From Mesorhizobium comanense (GTDB lineage Bacteria > Pseudomonadota > Alphaproteobacteria > Rhizobiales > Rhizobiaceae): a stretch of DNA of 64,000 bases. The notes beneath the pieces are model-generated. The model made no database searches, was not told the origin of the DNA, and saw only the letters and a list, made by a program, of their open reading frames with translations. How positions within the stretch are numbered: the stretch's first letter is position 1; every line of letters starts with the position of its first letter. The position numbers were made by a program, and so were the translations under genes. The stretch spans positions 62,001 through 126,000 of the forward strand of contig NZ_SCNN01000010.1 of assembly GCF_005503535.1 (NCBI RefSeq), read 5' to 3'. This document shows, piece after piece, positions 16,945 to 26,682 of this stretch.

Positions 16945-17964
16945 ATGAAAAGGGTAAAACTGGCCGGCGCGCTGAGCGCGGCCACGATGGCTGTTGCGCT
17001 CATGTCCACGGGCATCGCATCGGCCCAGAGCAAATTCCAGTGCAAGGAAGGCGAGACCTACGTCATGAACGTCATGGTTTCGGCGCATCCCTATTGGGTC
17101 CCGGTCTACCAGGGCTTCAAGCAGGCCGCCCAGGCTATGGGCTGCAAGACGGTTTTTTCCGGAACCCCGGACTATGACATCACCAAACAGATCGCATCGT
17201 TCGAACAGGACCTGATCAAGAAGCCGGCCGGCGTGCTGCTGCACCCGATGCAGGCCGATCCGTTCATCGAGCCCATCAACGCCGCGATCGCCAACGGCAC
17301 CACTGTCGTGACCTTCGCCGCCGACTCGCCGAAGTCGAAGCGCGTCTCCTACATCACCTCGGACAATCTGGCGGAAGCCAAGTTCGCCGCCGAGGAGATC
17401 GTCAAGCAGGTCGGCGACAGCGCGGAATATGCGGTTCTCGAGAATCCCGGCCAGAGCAACCATGATCTTCGCGTCACCGCGCTGATCGATTATTTCGCCA
17501 AGAACTACCCGAAGATGAAGCTGGTCGGCCGCCAGGCCTCGAACCAGGACGCCACGGTCGCCAACAAGGCGGTCGCCTCGATGCTGCAGGCAAATCCCAA
17601 CCTGAAGGCGCTGTGGATTCCGGAGGCCGGCTCGGCTGAAGGCGCGGTGGCCGCGGTTCTGGAAGCCAAGGCCAAAGTGCTGATCATGCACGCCGACATC
17701 ACGCCGGCGACGCTCGAGCAGATCAAGGCCGGCAACATCCATATGGCGCTCAGCCCCAACCAGGGCATGCAGGGCTATCTCGGTTTCGTCGCAACCTTCA
17801 TGGCGGCGCATCCGGACCTGATCGATCCTTTCAACGACTACAAGACCTCTGGCTTCAACCCGATGGCGATACCCTTTGCCGACAACGGCTTTGCCGTCAT
17901 CACCAAGGAGAACGCCGACTCGTTCGACCTGAACAAGTACATGGAAGGTCGCGATCCGAGTTAG
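16945..17964 (+). CDS. Periplasmic sugar-binding protein (CUT2 type)
   Basis: First gene of the nine-gene operon; binds the sugar or polyol outside the inner membrane. The 339-residue protein starts with a signal peptide (MKRVKLAGALSAATMAVALM..., cleavage after IASAQ) and has the type I binding-protein pattern: VMVSAHPYWVPVYQGFKQAA, KPAGVLLHPMQADPF and NPNLKALWIPEAGSAEG. GGAGGA lies about 5 bases before the ATG; a longer reading from 16675 would place 90 non-signal residues ahead and is rejected. A stem-loop follows the gene, a usual way to keep the binding protein more abundant than the membrane parts. Confidence 0.9.
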   Translation: MKRVKLAGALSAATMAVALMSTGIASAQSKFQCKEGETYVMNVMVSAHPYWVPVYQGFKQAAQAMGCKTVFSGTPDYDITKQIASFEQDLIKKPAGVLLHPMQADPFIEPINAAIANGTTVVTFAADSPKSKRVSYITSDNLAEAKFAAEEIVKQVGDSAEYAVLENPGQSNHDLRVTALIDYFAKNYPKMKLVGRQASNQDATVANKAVASMLQANPNLKALWIPEAGSAEGAVAAVLEAKAKVLIMHADITPATLEQIKAGNIHMALSPNQGMQGYLGFVATFMAAHPDLIDPFNDYKTSGFNPMAIPFADNGFAVITKENADSFDLNKYMEGRDPS

Positions 17965-17979
17965 GATTGCAACTTTCTC

Positions 17980-18007
17980 GGCCCCGCGCCTCTTCATGGC
18001 GCGGGCC
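17980..18007 (+). terminator. Stem-loop between binding-protein and ATPase genes
   Basis: GGCCCCGCGCC and GGCGCGGGCC pair with one bulge around TCTTCAT. Probably a partial terminator or mRNA stabiliser within the operon. Confidence 0.6.
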
Positions 18008-18034
18008 TGTCCTTCCAACGCTGTCGTGAATGCA

Positions 18035-19555
18035 ATGGATCATCCCGTCATCCTCAAGATATCGAACCTCAGCAAGTCGTTCGGACCGGTCCGGGCGCTG
18101 CGAGGTGTCGACCTGGAACTGCGCCGGGGCGAAATCCACGCGATCGCCGGCGAGAACGGCGCCGGCAAATCGACCCTGATGAAGGTCATTGACGGTATCC
18201 TTCTTCCCGACGGTGGCGACATCGTCATCGACGGGAAACCCGTGACCATCGCGTCGCCGACCGAGGCGCAAAAGCTCGGCATCGGCTTCGTGCATCAGGA
18301 AATCGCGCTCTGCCCGGATGTCTCGGTCGCCGAGAACATCTTCATGGGCGTGACCAACACCAGCAAAGCCCTGCTGATGAATTACGCGGACCTCAGGAAA
18401 CGCGCCTCGGCCATCCTTCGGCAACTCGGTGACATCAATGCTTCCGCCCTGGTGCGCACGCTTTCCATTTCCCAGCAGCAGCTGGTCGAGATCGCCAAGG
18501 CGCTGACGCTCGACTGCCGCATCCTGATCTTCGACGAGCCGACCGCCGCGCTGACCGAGCGCGAAGCCAAGATCCTGTTCGAGATCATCCACCGGCTGGC
18601 AAGCCGGGGCATCGCCATCATCTACATCTCGCATCGCATGGCCGAAATCTTCGACAACTGCGACCGCGTGACGGTCTTGCGCGACGGCCGTTACATCACC
18701 ACGCACGACATCAGGGATACGACGCCCGAACAGGTCGTCGCCGCGATGGTCGGGCGCGTCATCGACAAGCTCTATCCGGAAAAGCAGCGCGCGGACGAGA
18801 GGTCGGAAGAGGTCATCCTCGATGTTTCCAACCTCTGCGAAGCCACGCGCTTCCGCGACGTCTCCTTTCAATTGAAGAAGGGCGAAATCCTCGGCCTCGG
18901 AGGATTGATCGGCGCGGGACGCAGCGAAATCGTCAAAGGCATCTGCCGCCTCGAAGGGGAGGTGACCGGCACGGTCGCCTTGCACGGCAAGCCGCTCTCG
19001 CTGGCGCATTATGGCGACAGCATCGACGCCGGCATGGTCTATCTCTCCGAGGATCGCAAGGGCGACGGCCTGTTCCTGGACATGTCGATCGCCTCGAACA
19101 TTTCAGCGCTCGCGGTCGAACGGGTCGCTTCCCGCGCCGGGCTGATCAACGCTGGCCGCGAAACACGGCAGGCACAGGAATTGGGCCGCCGCCTGGCGCT
19201 CAAATGTGGCCATGTCAACGATGCGGTCTCCACGCTCTCGGGCGGCAATCAGCAGAAAGTGGCGATCGCCAAGATGCTGTCAGTGGCGCCGAAAGTGATC
19301 TTTCTCGATGAGCCGACCCGAGGCGTCGATGTCGGCGCGAAGGCCGAGATTCACCGGATCGTCCGCGACCTCGCCCGCAGCGGCGTCGGCGTGATTATCA
19401 TCTCATCGGAACTGCCTGAACTGATCGGCGTCTGCGACCGCGTGCTGGTTGTGCGCGAGGGGCGGATAACAGGCGAGGTCACCGGCGACGACATGACGGA
19501 GGAGAACATCATGTACCTGGCATCGATCGCGGACGAACGGCCGCGCGCGGCATGA
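18035..19555 (+). CDS. Sugar-type ABC importer ATPase, two cassettes
   Basis: Powers the importer of the operon. The ~506-residue protein has Walker A GENGAGKST, degenerate first signature LSISQQQLVEIAKAL, Walker B ILIFDEPT; the second half has GLIGAGRSEIVKG, SEDRKGDGLF, signature LSGGNQQKVAIAKML and VIFLDEPTRGVD. This is the standard RbsA/MglA plan. I start at ATG 18035; the ATG at 17996 lies inside the upstream hairpin. Neither has a strong ribosome site. The end overlaps or abuts the permease start. Confidence 0.9.
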   Translation: MDHPVILKISNLSKSFGPVRALRGVDLELRRGEIHAIAGENGAGKSTLMKVIDGILLPDGGDIVIDGKPVTIASPTEAQKLGIGFVHQEIALCPDVSVAENIFMGVTNTSKALLMNYADLRKRASAILRQLGDINASALVRTLSISQQQLVEIAKALTLDCRILIFDEPTAALTEREAKILFEIIHRLASRGIAIIYISHRMAEIFDNCDRVTVLRDGRYITTHDIRDTTPEQVVAAMVGRVIDKLYPEKQRADERSEEVILDVSNLCEATRFRDVSFQLKKGEILGLGGLIGAGRSEIVKGICRLEGEVTGTVALHGKPLSLAHYGDSIDAGMVYLSEDRKGDGLFLDMSIASNISALAVERVASRAGLINAGRETRQAQELGRRLALKCGHVNDAVSTLSGGNQQKVAIAKMLSVAPKVIFLDEPTRGVDVGAKAEIHRIVRDLARSGVGVIIISSELPELIGVCDRVLVVREGRITGEVTGDDMTEENIMYLASIADERPRAA

Positions 19556-19569
19556 GTGTCGAGGGAGCC

Positions 19570-20565
19570 ATGGCAACGACAAGCAACCCCGTGAATGGCG
19601 AGGCGGGTTCAACCGGCAACGCGCTTGGCCGCCTGTTCAGGATGCGCGAGACCGGCCTTATCCTGATCATCGCGGTGCTGTTCATCGTGATGTCCTTCGC
19701 GTCACCCTACTTCCTCACCTGGGACAATATGCGGGCGATGGCGATGGCCTTCGCGGTCGAAGGCATTGTCGTCGTCGGCATGACAATCCTGCTGATCTCG
19801 GGCGGCATCGACCTTTCCGTCGGCTCGGTCACCGCGCTGGCGATGGTGATCGCCGGCTGGCTCTTCCTCAACGGGCTGGACCCCTGGACGGCTTCCCTCG
19901 TCGCCATCATGGCGTGCACGGCGATCGGCGCGATCATGGGCTTTTTCGTCACCAAGGTGGGCCTGCATCATTTCATCGTGTCGCTGGCGGTGATGGTCAT
20001 CGCGCGTGGACTTTGCCTGCTGGGCACGGGCGGGCGCCCGCTCGGCCTCTACACGTTGCCGCCGGAGTTCAAGTTCATCGGACAGGGTTCGATCGGACCG
20101 ATCCCGGTGGTGATCGTCATTTTCGTGCTGTTCGTCGTGGTCTTCGACTTCATGCTTCGGCGCACGACGATCTTTCGCAAGGTGTTCTACACCGGCAGCA
20201 ACGAGAAGGCGGCGGCCTATTCAGGCATCCGCACGACCAAGGTGATCTTCCTCACCACCACGCTCTGCGCGGCGCTGAGCGGAGTCGCGGGCATTATCTA
20301 CATGGCGCGGTTCGGCTCGGCGCAGCCGACCTTCGGCGTCGGCATGGAACTGAACGTGATCGCCGCCGCGGTCATCGGCGGCGCAAGCCTCAAGGGCGGT
20401 TCGGGCACGATTCTCGGGGCAATCCTGGGGACCATCCTGCTTTCCGTGGTTTCCAGTTCGCTCGCCCTGCTGGACGTTTCCATCTACTGGCAGGACATTA
20501 TCCGCGGCTCGATCCTGCTGACCGCGGTAACGATCGACCACTATCTGAACAAGCGTCGCGGCTGA
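19570..20565 (+). CDS. Sugar-type ABC importer permease (RbsC family)
   Basis: Inner-membrane channel with about 8-10 membrane segments. The family signature ISGGIDLSVGSVTALAM lies near residue 78 and GGASLKGGSGTILGAILG near residue 275. The ATG at 19570 has AGGGAG 5 bases upstream. An earlier ATG at 19552 overlaps the ATPase stop (ATGA) and is the alternative, adding six residues. The SorC regulator gene follows after 18 bases. Confidence 0.9.
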   Translation: MATTSNPVNGEAGSTGNALGRLFRMRETGLILIIAVLFIVMSFASPYFLTWDNMRAMAMAFAVEGIVVVGMTILLISGGIDLSVGSVTALAMVIAGWLFLNGLDPWTASLVAIMACTAIGAIMGFFVTKVGLHHFIVSLAVMVIARGLCLLGTGGRPLGLYTLPPEFKFIGQGSIGPIPVVIVIFVLFVVVFDFMLRRTTIFRKVFYTGSNEKAAAYSGIRTTKVIFLTTTLCAALSGVAGIIYMARFGSAQPTFGVGMELNVIAAAVIGGASLKGGSGTILGAILGTILLSVVSSSLALLDVSIYWQDIIRGSILLTAVTIDHYLNKRRG

Positions 20566-20583
20566 CCGGGGATCGAAAAAACC

Positions 20584-21564
20584 ATGGCTGACGGCAAAGA
20601 AGAATTCTCGACCATCCGGCAAATCCACACCGTGCTGGTGCTGCATTTCATAGACGGCATGAAGCAGAACGACATCGCCGCCGCGCTCAACCTGTCGCCA
20701 TCCAAGGTGAACCGGCTGATCGCGCAGGGGCGCAAGCTCGGCATGCTGAAGATCGCCATCGAAAGCCCGTTCCAGTTGCTGGTGGAGATCGAGCAAAAGC
20801 TTGTCGCGTTCTCGGGGCTCCAGAGCGCGCTGGTGACGCCGACGGTGATCGGCAGTCCCGACAGCACCCTGCAGCAGGTCGGTCGCGCCGCCGCGAACCA
20901 GTTGCTCGAAACGTTGCGTGATGGCGATGTCATTGCCATTACCGGGGGCAAGGCGGTGAGCGCCGTGGTCGAGAATATCGAGGCCGAGCGTGCGTTCGAC
21001 GTGACGGTGGTTCCGCTGACCGGCGGGGTTCAGGGCAAGTTCTACACCGATGTCAATCATCTCGCGACGCGTCTGGCCGAGCGGCTCGGCGGCTCGACGC
21101 TCCTTCTGCACGCGCCGCTCTTTGCCGAAAGCTCCACGCAGCGCGACCTCCTGATGGACATGGCCTCGGTACGCGAGGTCTTCGATCTTGCCCGCAAGGC
21201 TGCCATCGCGCTGGTCGGCATCGGCTCGATCCAAACGCCGGGGTCGAGCTACTTCGACCTGCTTCCGACCTCCGGTCCAGATCGTGAAATCCTGGCCAGG
21301 AGTGGCGCTGTCGGCGAGTTCCTGGCCCACCTTATCCGAGAGGACGGGACGATCGCCGACTATCCGCCGAATTCGCGCCTGATTGCCCTGGACCCAGCGG
21401 ACCTTTCGCGTTGCCGCACGGTCATGGGCGTCGCCTCCGGCGTCGAAAAGGTACAGCCGATCCGCGCCGCACTGAGCGGCGGCTATCTGAAATCGCTCGT
21501 CGTCGACGAAGACACGGCCCATGCCGTATTGGGCAATACCGGGAGCATTCGTAATGTCGCTTGA
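20584..21564 (+). CDS. SorC family sugar-sensing transcriptional regulator
   Basis: Regulator of about 326 residues. The N-terminal helix-turn-helix reads MKQNDIAAALNLSPSKVNR; the rest is the SorC sugar-phosphate-binding domain with VTPTVIGSPDSTLQQVGRAA, ITGGKAVSAVVENI, VPLTGGVQGKF and SGGYLKSLVVDEDTA. SorC proteins respond to phosphorylated sugars, so the ligand is probably a product of the kinase encoded downstream. It sits inside the operon it presumably controls, as EryD does in erythritol operons. The last 11 bases overlap the aldo/keto reductase start. Confidence 0.92.
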   Translation: MADGKEEFSTIRQIHTVLVLHFIDGMKQNDIAAALNLSPSKVNRLIAQGRKLGMLKIAIESPFQLLVEIEQKLVAFSGLQSALVTPTVIGSPDSTLQQVGRAAANQLLETLRDGDVIAITGGKAVSAVVENIEAERAFDVTVVPLTGGVQGKFYTDVNHLATRLAERLGGSTLLLHAPLFAESSTQRDLLMDMASVREVFDLARKAAIALVGIGSIQTPGSSYFDLLPTSGPDREILARSGAVGEFLAHLIREDGTIADYPPNSRLIALDPADLSRCRTVMGVASGVEKVQPIRAALSGGYLKSLVVDEDTAHAVLGNTGSIRNVA

Positions 21565-22549
21565 AACCTTGACGCGGAAGATCGGCCGATCCGGCATCGA
21601 AGCGTCCGCGGTCGGACTGGGCACGTGGGCGATCGGCGGGTGGATGTGGGGCGGAACCGACGAGAGCCAGTCGATCGACGCAATCCGCGCTTCCATCGAC
21701 GAGGGCGTGTCGTTGATCGACACCGCGCCGGCCTATGGTCAGGGCCTGTCGGAAGAGATCGTCGGCAAGGCCATCAAGGGACGGCGCGACAAGGTCGTTC
21801 TGGCGACGAAGCTGGGACTTGTCTGGCACACGACCAGGGGCAACTTCTTTTTCGACTACGATGGCAAGCCGGTGCACCGTTATCTCGGGCGCGACTCCGT
21901 CGTCTATGAAGTGGAGCAGAGCCTGAAGCGGCTCGGCACGGATTACATCGACCACTACATCACGCACTGGCAGGATCCTACGACGCCCGTCGCCGAAACG
22001 ATGGAGGCGCTGGAGCGGCTCAAGGCTCAGGGCAAGATCCGGTCGATCGGCGCCAGCAATGTCGTTCCGGCCGACGTCAAGGCCTACCTTGCCGCGGGCC
22101 AGATCGACGCGATCCAGCAGGAATACAGCATGGTGGCGCGCGACCTTGAGGTCGAACTGGCGCCCTATTGCATCGACAATGGCGTCTCAATCCTGAGCTA
22201 TTCGTCGCTCGGTCTTGGACTTCTGTCCGGAAAGGTCGGCCCGGACCGGGTGTTCTCTGGAGACGATCAGCGCAAGGACAATCCGCGCTTCTCGAAGTCC
22301 AATCGCGAAAAGGTCGCCCGGCTCATGGGCGCCATTGGCCTGATCGCGCAAGCGCATGACGCCACCGAGGCTCAGATCGTCATCGCCTGGACGTTGCAGC
22401 AGCCGGGGATCACCTTCTCGCTGTGCGGTGCGCGCAATCCGCGGCAGGCGAAGGAAAACGCCAGGGCCGGGCGTATCCGGCTTTCAAACGACGAGATCAA
22501 ACGCATCAGCGAGGCGGCGAAACAGAACCTGACTGATCTCGACGCCTGA
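21554..22549 (+). CDS. Aldo/keto reductase
   Basis: NADP-dependent oxidoreductase of 331 residues with an (alpha/beta)8 barrel. The catalytic tetrad is visible: Asp and Tyr in DTAPAYG, Lys in LATKLG and His in YITHWQD. The NADP-site pattern near LCGARNPRQAKENARA is also present. The ATG at 21554 has GGGAG 8 bases upstream and overlaps the regulator gene by 11 bases; an in-frame ATG at 21521 is deeper inside that gene. It resembles IolS/YajO-type sugar reductases. It may interconvert an aldose and a polyol or oxidise a sugar to a lactone; the direction is not deducible. Confidence 0.9.
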   Translation: MSLETLTRKIGRSGIEASAVGLGTWAIGGWMWGGTDESQSIDAIRASIDEGVSLIDTAPAYGQGLSEEIVGKAIKGRRDKVVLATKLGLVWHTTRGNFFFDYDGKPVHRYLGRDSVVYEVEQSLKRLGTDYIDHYITHWQDPTTPVAETMEALERLKAQGKIRSIGASNVVPADVKAYLAAGQIDAIQQEYSMVARDLEVELAPYCIDNGVSILSYSSLGLGLLSGKVGPDRVFSGDDQRKDNPRFSKSNREKVARLMGAIGLIAQAHDATEAQIVIAWTLQQPGITFSLCGARNPRQAKENARAGRIRLSNDEIKRISEAAKQNLTDLDA

Positions 22550-22608
22550 CATCGAACGCACAATCCGACGAATGATCGGCCACGCCTCAGGTGGTCAACA
22601 GCGAAGCC

Positions 22609-24339
22609 ATGCCCGAACAAAGAGACGAAAATCTCAGGAAAATCCGCCTCGACGGTGCGTTCGACGTCATTGTTCTTGGCGGGGGCATCAACGGCATCGG
22701 CGTGTTCCGCGAGTTGGCCCTCCAGGGCGTGCGCGTGCTGCTGATCGAACGCAATGACTTCTGCTCGGGCTGCAGCGCGGCGCCATCGCGCATGATCCAC
22801 GGCGGGTTACGCTATCTCGAAAACGGCGAGTTCGACCTGGTGCGGGAATCCCTGGCGGAGCGCGACGCCCTGTTGGCCAATGCACCGCACATGGTGAAGC
22901 CACTGCCGACGACGATCCCCATCCGCTCGACATTCTCCGGCCTACTGAACGGAGCCGCAAATTTTCTGGGATTGTCCGAAACGCCGTCAAATCGCGGAGC
23001 CCTGGCGGTAAAGGCCGGTCTTGCCCTTTACGACTGGACCACCCGCTATCGCCGGGTCCTGCCTCGCCACGTGTTTCGCGGCGCGCGGCAGACCTTTGCC
23101 CAATGGCCCGGTCTGGATCCGAAATTGCGCTATTCGGCCACGTATTACGATGCATGGATAAGCCACCCCGAAAGGCTCGGCGTCGAGCTGCTCCTCGATA
23201 CCGCGCGCCTCGCCCCGCAAAGCGTCGCGTTGAACTATGCGCAACTGTCTCGGGAAGGGGCGGGATTGACCGTTAGCGATGGCGTCGCCGACATGCAGCT
23301 GGAGGTCACGGCGAAGGCACTGGTCAATGCCACCGGCGCATGGGTCGATCAATCCCTCGCGCAGCTTGGCATTGGCGTTCCCACCGAGGGCCGCCTTGTC
23401 GAAGGCACCAAGGGATCTCACCTGATCCTCGACTGCGAGCCGCTCTATCGCGCGCTCAATGGTCACATGATTTTCTACGAGAACCAGGATGGCCGGGTGT
23501 GCATCGTCTTCCCGTATCTGGGCAAGGTGCTCGCCGGGTCGACCGATATCCGCGTGAGCCAGGTCGACCGCGTTCGCTGCGAGCCCGAGGAACTGGACTA
23601 CATCCTGGGCTCGCTGCGCGTGGTCTTCCCCGACATCGACGTCAAGGCCTCGCAAGTCGTGTACAGCTATAGCGGCATCCGGCCTCTGCCGAAGAGCGAT
23701 CATGCCTTCACCGGGCGCATCTCGCGAGGGCATTTCGTGCACCGGCTCGACGGCGACGTTCCGCAATTCTGCATGATCGGCGGCAAGTGGACGACCTTCC
23801 GCGCCTTTGCCGAACAGACCGCCGACGCCGTGCTGGCCGAACTCGGCAAGCCACGGCTGACTTCAACCCTGGCGCTGGCGATCGGTGGCGGCGAAGGTTT
23901 CATCGGCGATGGGGCTGATACGGCCGAAGCACTGGTCAAAGGGTTCGGCATCGACCAATCGCGCGCCGACCATCTGGTCGCGGCATATGGAGCCAATGCC
24001 GTCACGGTGATGGCATTTTGCCACGGCCGGGCCGACGATGTCGGGCTTGATGAGCGCACCGAAATCACCGGCGCCGAGATTGCCTACCTGATCTCGAGCG
24101 AGTTCGTTGTCGGCTTGTCGGATCTGCTGCAACGGCGCACGTCGCTGGCGATCAGGGGGCAGCTTTCGAGGGAACTGATCGAGCGGGTCGCCACCATTCT
24201 CGGGCACGAGCAGGGCTGGAGCGCGACGCGTCGGCTCAAGGAAGTGCAGAGCTTCATCGGCGACCTCGAAACCTATCACGGCGTCTCCGGCGAGACGCTC
24301 GACCAACGCACACAAGACAGGAGTACCGCATGCGCCTGA
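22609..24339 (+). CDS. FAD-dependent glycerol-3-phosphate dehydrogenase family protein (GlpD/EryB-like)
   Basis: Probably oxidises a polyol phosphate to a ketose phosphate and passes electrons to quinone. The ~576-residue protein has the FAD site VLGGGINGIG, the family segment SRMIHGGLRYLENGEFDLV, ATGAWVD, and the late GGKWTTFRAFAE motif with the C-terminal helical domain. The place of a GlpD-like enzyme beside a SorC regulator and an FGGY kinase recalls eryB in erythritol operons. GTG at 22591 is an alternative start; AGGTGG lies far upstream of both. The end overlaps the aldolase gene by 10 bases. Confidence 0.88.
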   Translation: MPEQRDENLRKIRLDGAFDVIVLGGGINGIGVFRELALQGVRVLLIERNDFCSGCSAAPSRMIHGGLRYLENGEFDLVRESLAERDALLANAPHMVKPLPTTIPIRSTFSGLLNGAANFLGLSETPSNRGALAVKAGLALYDWTTRYRRVLPRHVFRGARQTFAQWPGLDPKLRYSATYYDAWISHPERLGVELLLDTARLAPQSVALNYAQLSREGAGLTVSDGVADMQLEVTAKALVNATGAWVDQSLAQLGIGVPTEGRLVEGTKGSHLILDCEPLYRALNGHMIFYENQDGRVCIVFPYLGKVLAGSTDIRVSQVDRVRCEPEELDYILGSLRVVFPDIDVKASQVVYSYSGIRPLPKSDHAFTGRISRGHFVHRLDGDVPQFCMIGGKWTTFRAFAEQTADAVLAELGKPRLTSTLALAIGGGEGFIGDGADTAEALVKGFGIDQSRADHLVAAYGANAVTVMAFCHGRADDVGLDERTEITGAEIAYLISSEFVVGLSDLLQRRTSLAIRGQLSRELIERVATILGHEQGWSATRRLKEVQSFIGDLETYHGVSGETLDQRTQDRSTACA

Positions 24340-25172
24340 GCACCAAGGCCCGCATGAACCGCATGTTCACGAACGGCAAATGCCTGGACGTGGCTCTGGA
24401 CCACGGCGTTTGTAACGAGCCGAGCTTTCTGGCGGGTCTCGAAAACATGCCTGATGTCGTCGATGCCCTGATCCGAGCCAGGCCGGACGCGATCCAGATG
24501 GCTTATGGCCAGGCGGACCTCCTGCAGGCGCGTCCGGAGCGGGACAAGCCGGCGCTTGTGATGCGCATCGACATGGGCAATCCTTACAATTCCCAGCGCC
24601 ATCGCGTGATGTGGTCCTTGCTGCAGAATGCCGACGAACCGATCATCGGCGCGCTCGAAATGGATGCCGCATGCGTGGTGGTCAATCTCTTCATGCTGCC
24701 CGATGAGCCCGAGCTCTTCCGCCAATGCGTCGAGAATATCAGCCGCGTGCGCGCTGCCTGCCATCGTTATGGCATGCCGTTGATGATCGAGCCGCTTGTC
24801 ATGCTGCCCAACGATGTGCGAGGCGGCTATCAGGTCGACGGTGACGCCGAGAAGATCGTCACGCTGGTGCGGCTGGCATCGGAGATGGGCGCCGACATCA
24901 TCAAGGCCGACCCGACCGAGCATGCCGACGATTTCCACAGGGTCGTCGAGGCGGCCAGAGTGCCGGTGCTGGTTCGCGGCGGCGGCAAGGAGGATCTGAA
25001 GGTCGTCCTGAACAAGTCGGCGGCGCTGTTGAACACCGGCGCCAGGGGACTGGTCTATGGCCGCAACATCTACCAGCATCAAAACCCGAAGGCCGTCGTT
25101 GGCGCCTTGATGGCCCTGATCCACAATGGGGCCAGCGGCGACGAAGCATGGGATATCTACAATCGTGGCTGA
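24330..25172 (+). CDS. Class I aldolase, DeoC/LacD/DhnA superfamily
   Basis: Probably cleaves the keto-sugar phosphate made by the GlpD-like enzyme. The 280-residue barrel starts with CLDVALDHGVCNEP and carries the likely Schiff-base lysine at residue 192 in GADIIKADPT. VPVLVRGGGKED and GARGLVYGRNIYQHQNP form the phosphate-binding end seen in DhnA/LsrF-type aldolases. AGGAG precedes the ATG. It overlaps the upstream gene by 10 bases and the kinase start (GTG) by 8, so translation of the three is coupled. Products would be a triose-phosphate and a small aldehyde or ketone; this is inference. Confidence 0.88.
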   Translation: MRLSTKARMNRMFTNGKCLDVALDHGVCNEPSFLAGLENMPDVVDALIRARPDAIQMAYGQADLLQARPERDKPALVMRIDMGNPYNSQRHRVMWSLLQNADEPIIGALEMDAACVVVNLFMLPDEPELFRQCVENISRVRAACHRYGMPLMIEPLVMLPNDVRGGYQVDGDAEKIVTLVRLASEMGADIIKADPTEHADDFHRVVEAARVPVLVRGGGKEDLKVVLNKSAALLNTGARGLVYGRNIYQHQNPKAVVGALMALIHNGASGDEAWDIYNRG

Positions 25173-26682
25173 TCGACAGCGCTATCTGCTAGGCCTCGAC
25201 GCCGGCAACACAGTCATCAAGGCCGTCCTGTTCGACCTCGCCGGCCGACAGATCGCCATGCACGCGATCGACGGCCGCTCGCATACGCCGCGGCCCGGGC
25301 ATGTCGAACGCGATCTGAACGAGCTGTGGGCCAACGCGCGCGAGGCGATCCGCAGCTGCATTTCGACGGCCGGGGTTGATGCATCGGCGATCGCAGCCGT
25401 CGGATGTGCCGGCCATGGCAACGGCCTCTATCTTGTCGACGCGACCGGCAATCCCCTCCTGGGCATCCAATCGCTCGATACGCGCGCCGCAGACCTCGCA
25501 GCATTGCTGGACGCCAGGGCAGGCGATGCGCTGCACGCGATCTGCCTGCAGAAGCCCTGGCCATCGCAGACGCCGACCCTGCTTGCCTGGGTGAAGGCCA
25601 ATCAGCCAGGACTGTATGCCACCGCGGTCACCGTCATGCTGTGCAAGGACTTCATCACCTTCCGGTTGACCGGAGAGCGGGTGAGCGACATTTCCGATAT
25701 GTCCGGGGCCGGCTTCGTGCGAATGCCCGAGGCGACCTACGATGACGGATTGCTGGCGCTCTATGGGCTCGAGGATGCCAGGGCAAAACTGCCAAGCCTG
25801 CTCGACCCGGCTGACATAGCGGGTTTTGTAACGGCCGAAGCCGCGGCTCAGACAGGTCTTGCAGCCGGTACGCCGGTGATCGCCGGCTACTTCGACGTGG
25901 TGTCGAGCGCGATGGGCGCCGGCGTTGTCGGGGCAGGCGAGGCGTCCATCATCGCCGGAACGTGGTCCATCAACCAGGTATTTTCCGAGACGGCGGGGGT
26001 CGATGCCGGCGTCTTCATGGTGGCGCGGTTCGGACCCGGCCGCTTCGTCAACATCGAATCCAGCGCCACTTCGGCGGCAAACCTCGAATGGTATGTACGT
26101 GAGCTTGTCGAACGCGGCCACCACCATGACGACCCGTTCGGACATTGCAACGCGCAGATCGCCAATGTCACGCCGTCGGCCGACGATCCGATCTTCCATC
26201 CGTTTCTCCATGGCTCCCGCCTCGGTTCGGATTATCGTGGCGGCTTCTATGGTTTGGGCGGATGGCACAGGGAAGGCCACCTGCTGCGCGCGCTTTTCGA
26301 GGGCGTCATGTTCGAACACCGACGGCATATCGAGGTTCTGGCCAAGGCTGGCGTGACCTTTGACCGCGCCGTCCTGTCGGGCGGTGGCTCGCGCAGTCCG
26401 CACTGGCCGCAAATGTTCGCCGATGGCCTCGGCGTGCCGATCACCGTGCCCGAGGCGCGCGAGACCGGGGCGCTGGGCGCGGCGATCGGAGCCGGTGTCG
26501 CTGCGGGATTGTTTGCCGATTATGAGGCCGGCATCGCCGCAATGACGCGCCCGCGCTCCGTCTATCAACCCGATCTGGCAATGACCGCGCATTACGACAG
26601 GCGCTATCGCCTCTACAATGCCATTGCCGATGCCATGCGCCCGCTGTGGAACGATCTGATTTCGGGGCCCAAGCAGGCATGA
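25165..26682 (+). CDS. FGGY-family carbohydrate kinase
   Basis: Phosphorylates a sugar or polyol with ATP. The ~505-residue protein starts LLGLDAGNTVIKAVLFD (phosphate 1 loop) and has CAGHGNGLYLVD, CKDFITFRLTGE, the IIAGTWSINQVF phosphate 2 region and LSGGGSRSPHWPQMFADGLG near the C terminus, all typical FGGY features. The best start is GTG 25165, which overlaps the aldolase stop by 8 bases; an earlier ATG at 25126 lies inside the aldolase gene. The stop overlaps the next start (ATGA). Related kinases act on erythritol, xylulose and glycerol; which of these applies cannot be told here. Confidence 0.9.
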   Translation: MADRQRYLLGLDAGNTVIKAVLFDLAGRQIAMHAIDGRSHTPRPGHVERDLNELWANAREAIRSCISTAGVDASAIAAVGCAGHGNGLYLVDATGNPLLGIQSLDTRAADLAALLDARAGDALHAICLQKPWPSQTPTLLAWVKANQPGLYATAVTVMLCKDFITFRLTGERVSDISDMSGAGFVRMPEATYDDGLLALYGLEDARAKLPSLLDPADIAGFVTAEAAAQTGLAAGTPVIAGYFDVVSSAMGAGVVGAGEASIIAGTWSINQVFSETAGVDAGVFMVARFGPGRFVNIESSATSAANLEWYVRELVERGHHHDDPFGHCNAQIANVTPSADDPIFHPFLHGSRLGSDYRGGFYGLGGWHREGHLLRALFEGVMFEHRRHIEVLAKAGVTFDRAVLSGGGSRSPHWPQMFADGLGVPITVPEARETGALGAAIGAGVAAGLFADYEAGIAAMTRPRSVYQPDLAMTAHYDRRYRLYNAIADAMRPLWNDLISGPKQA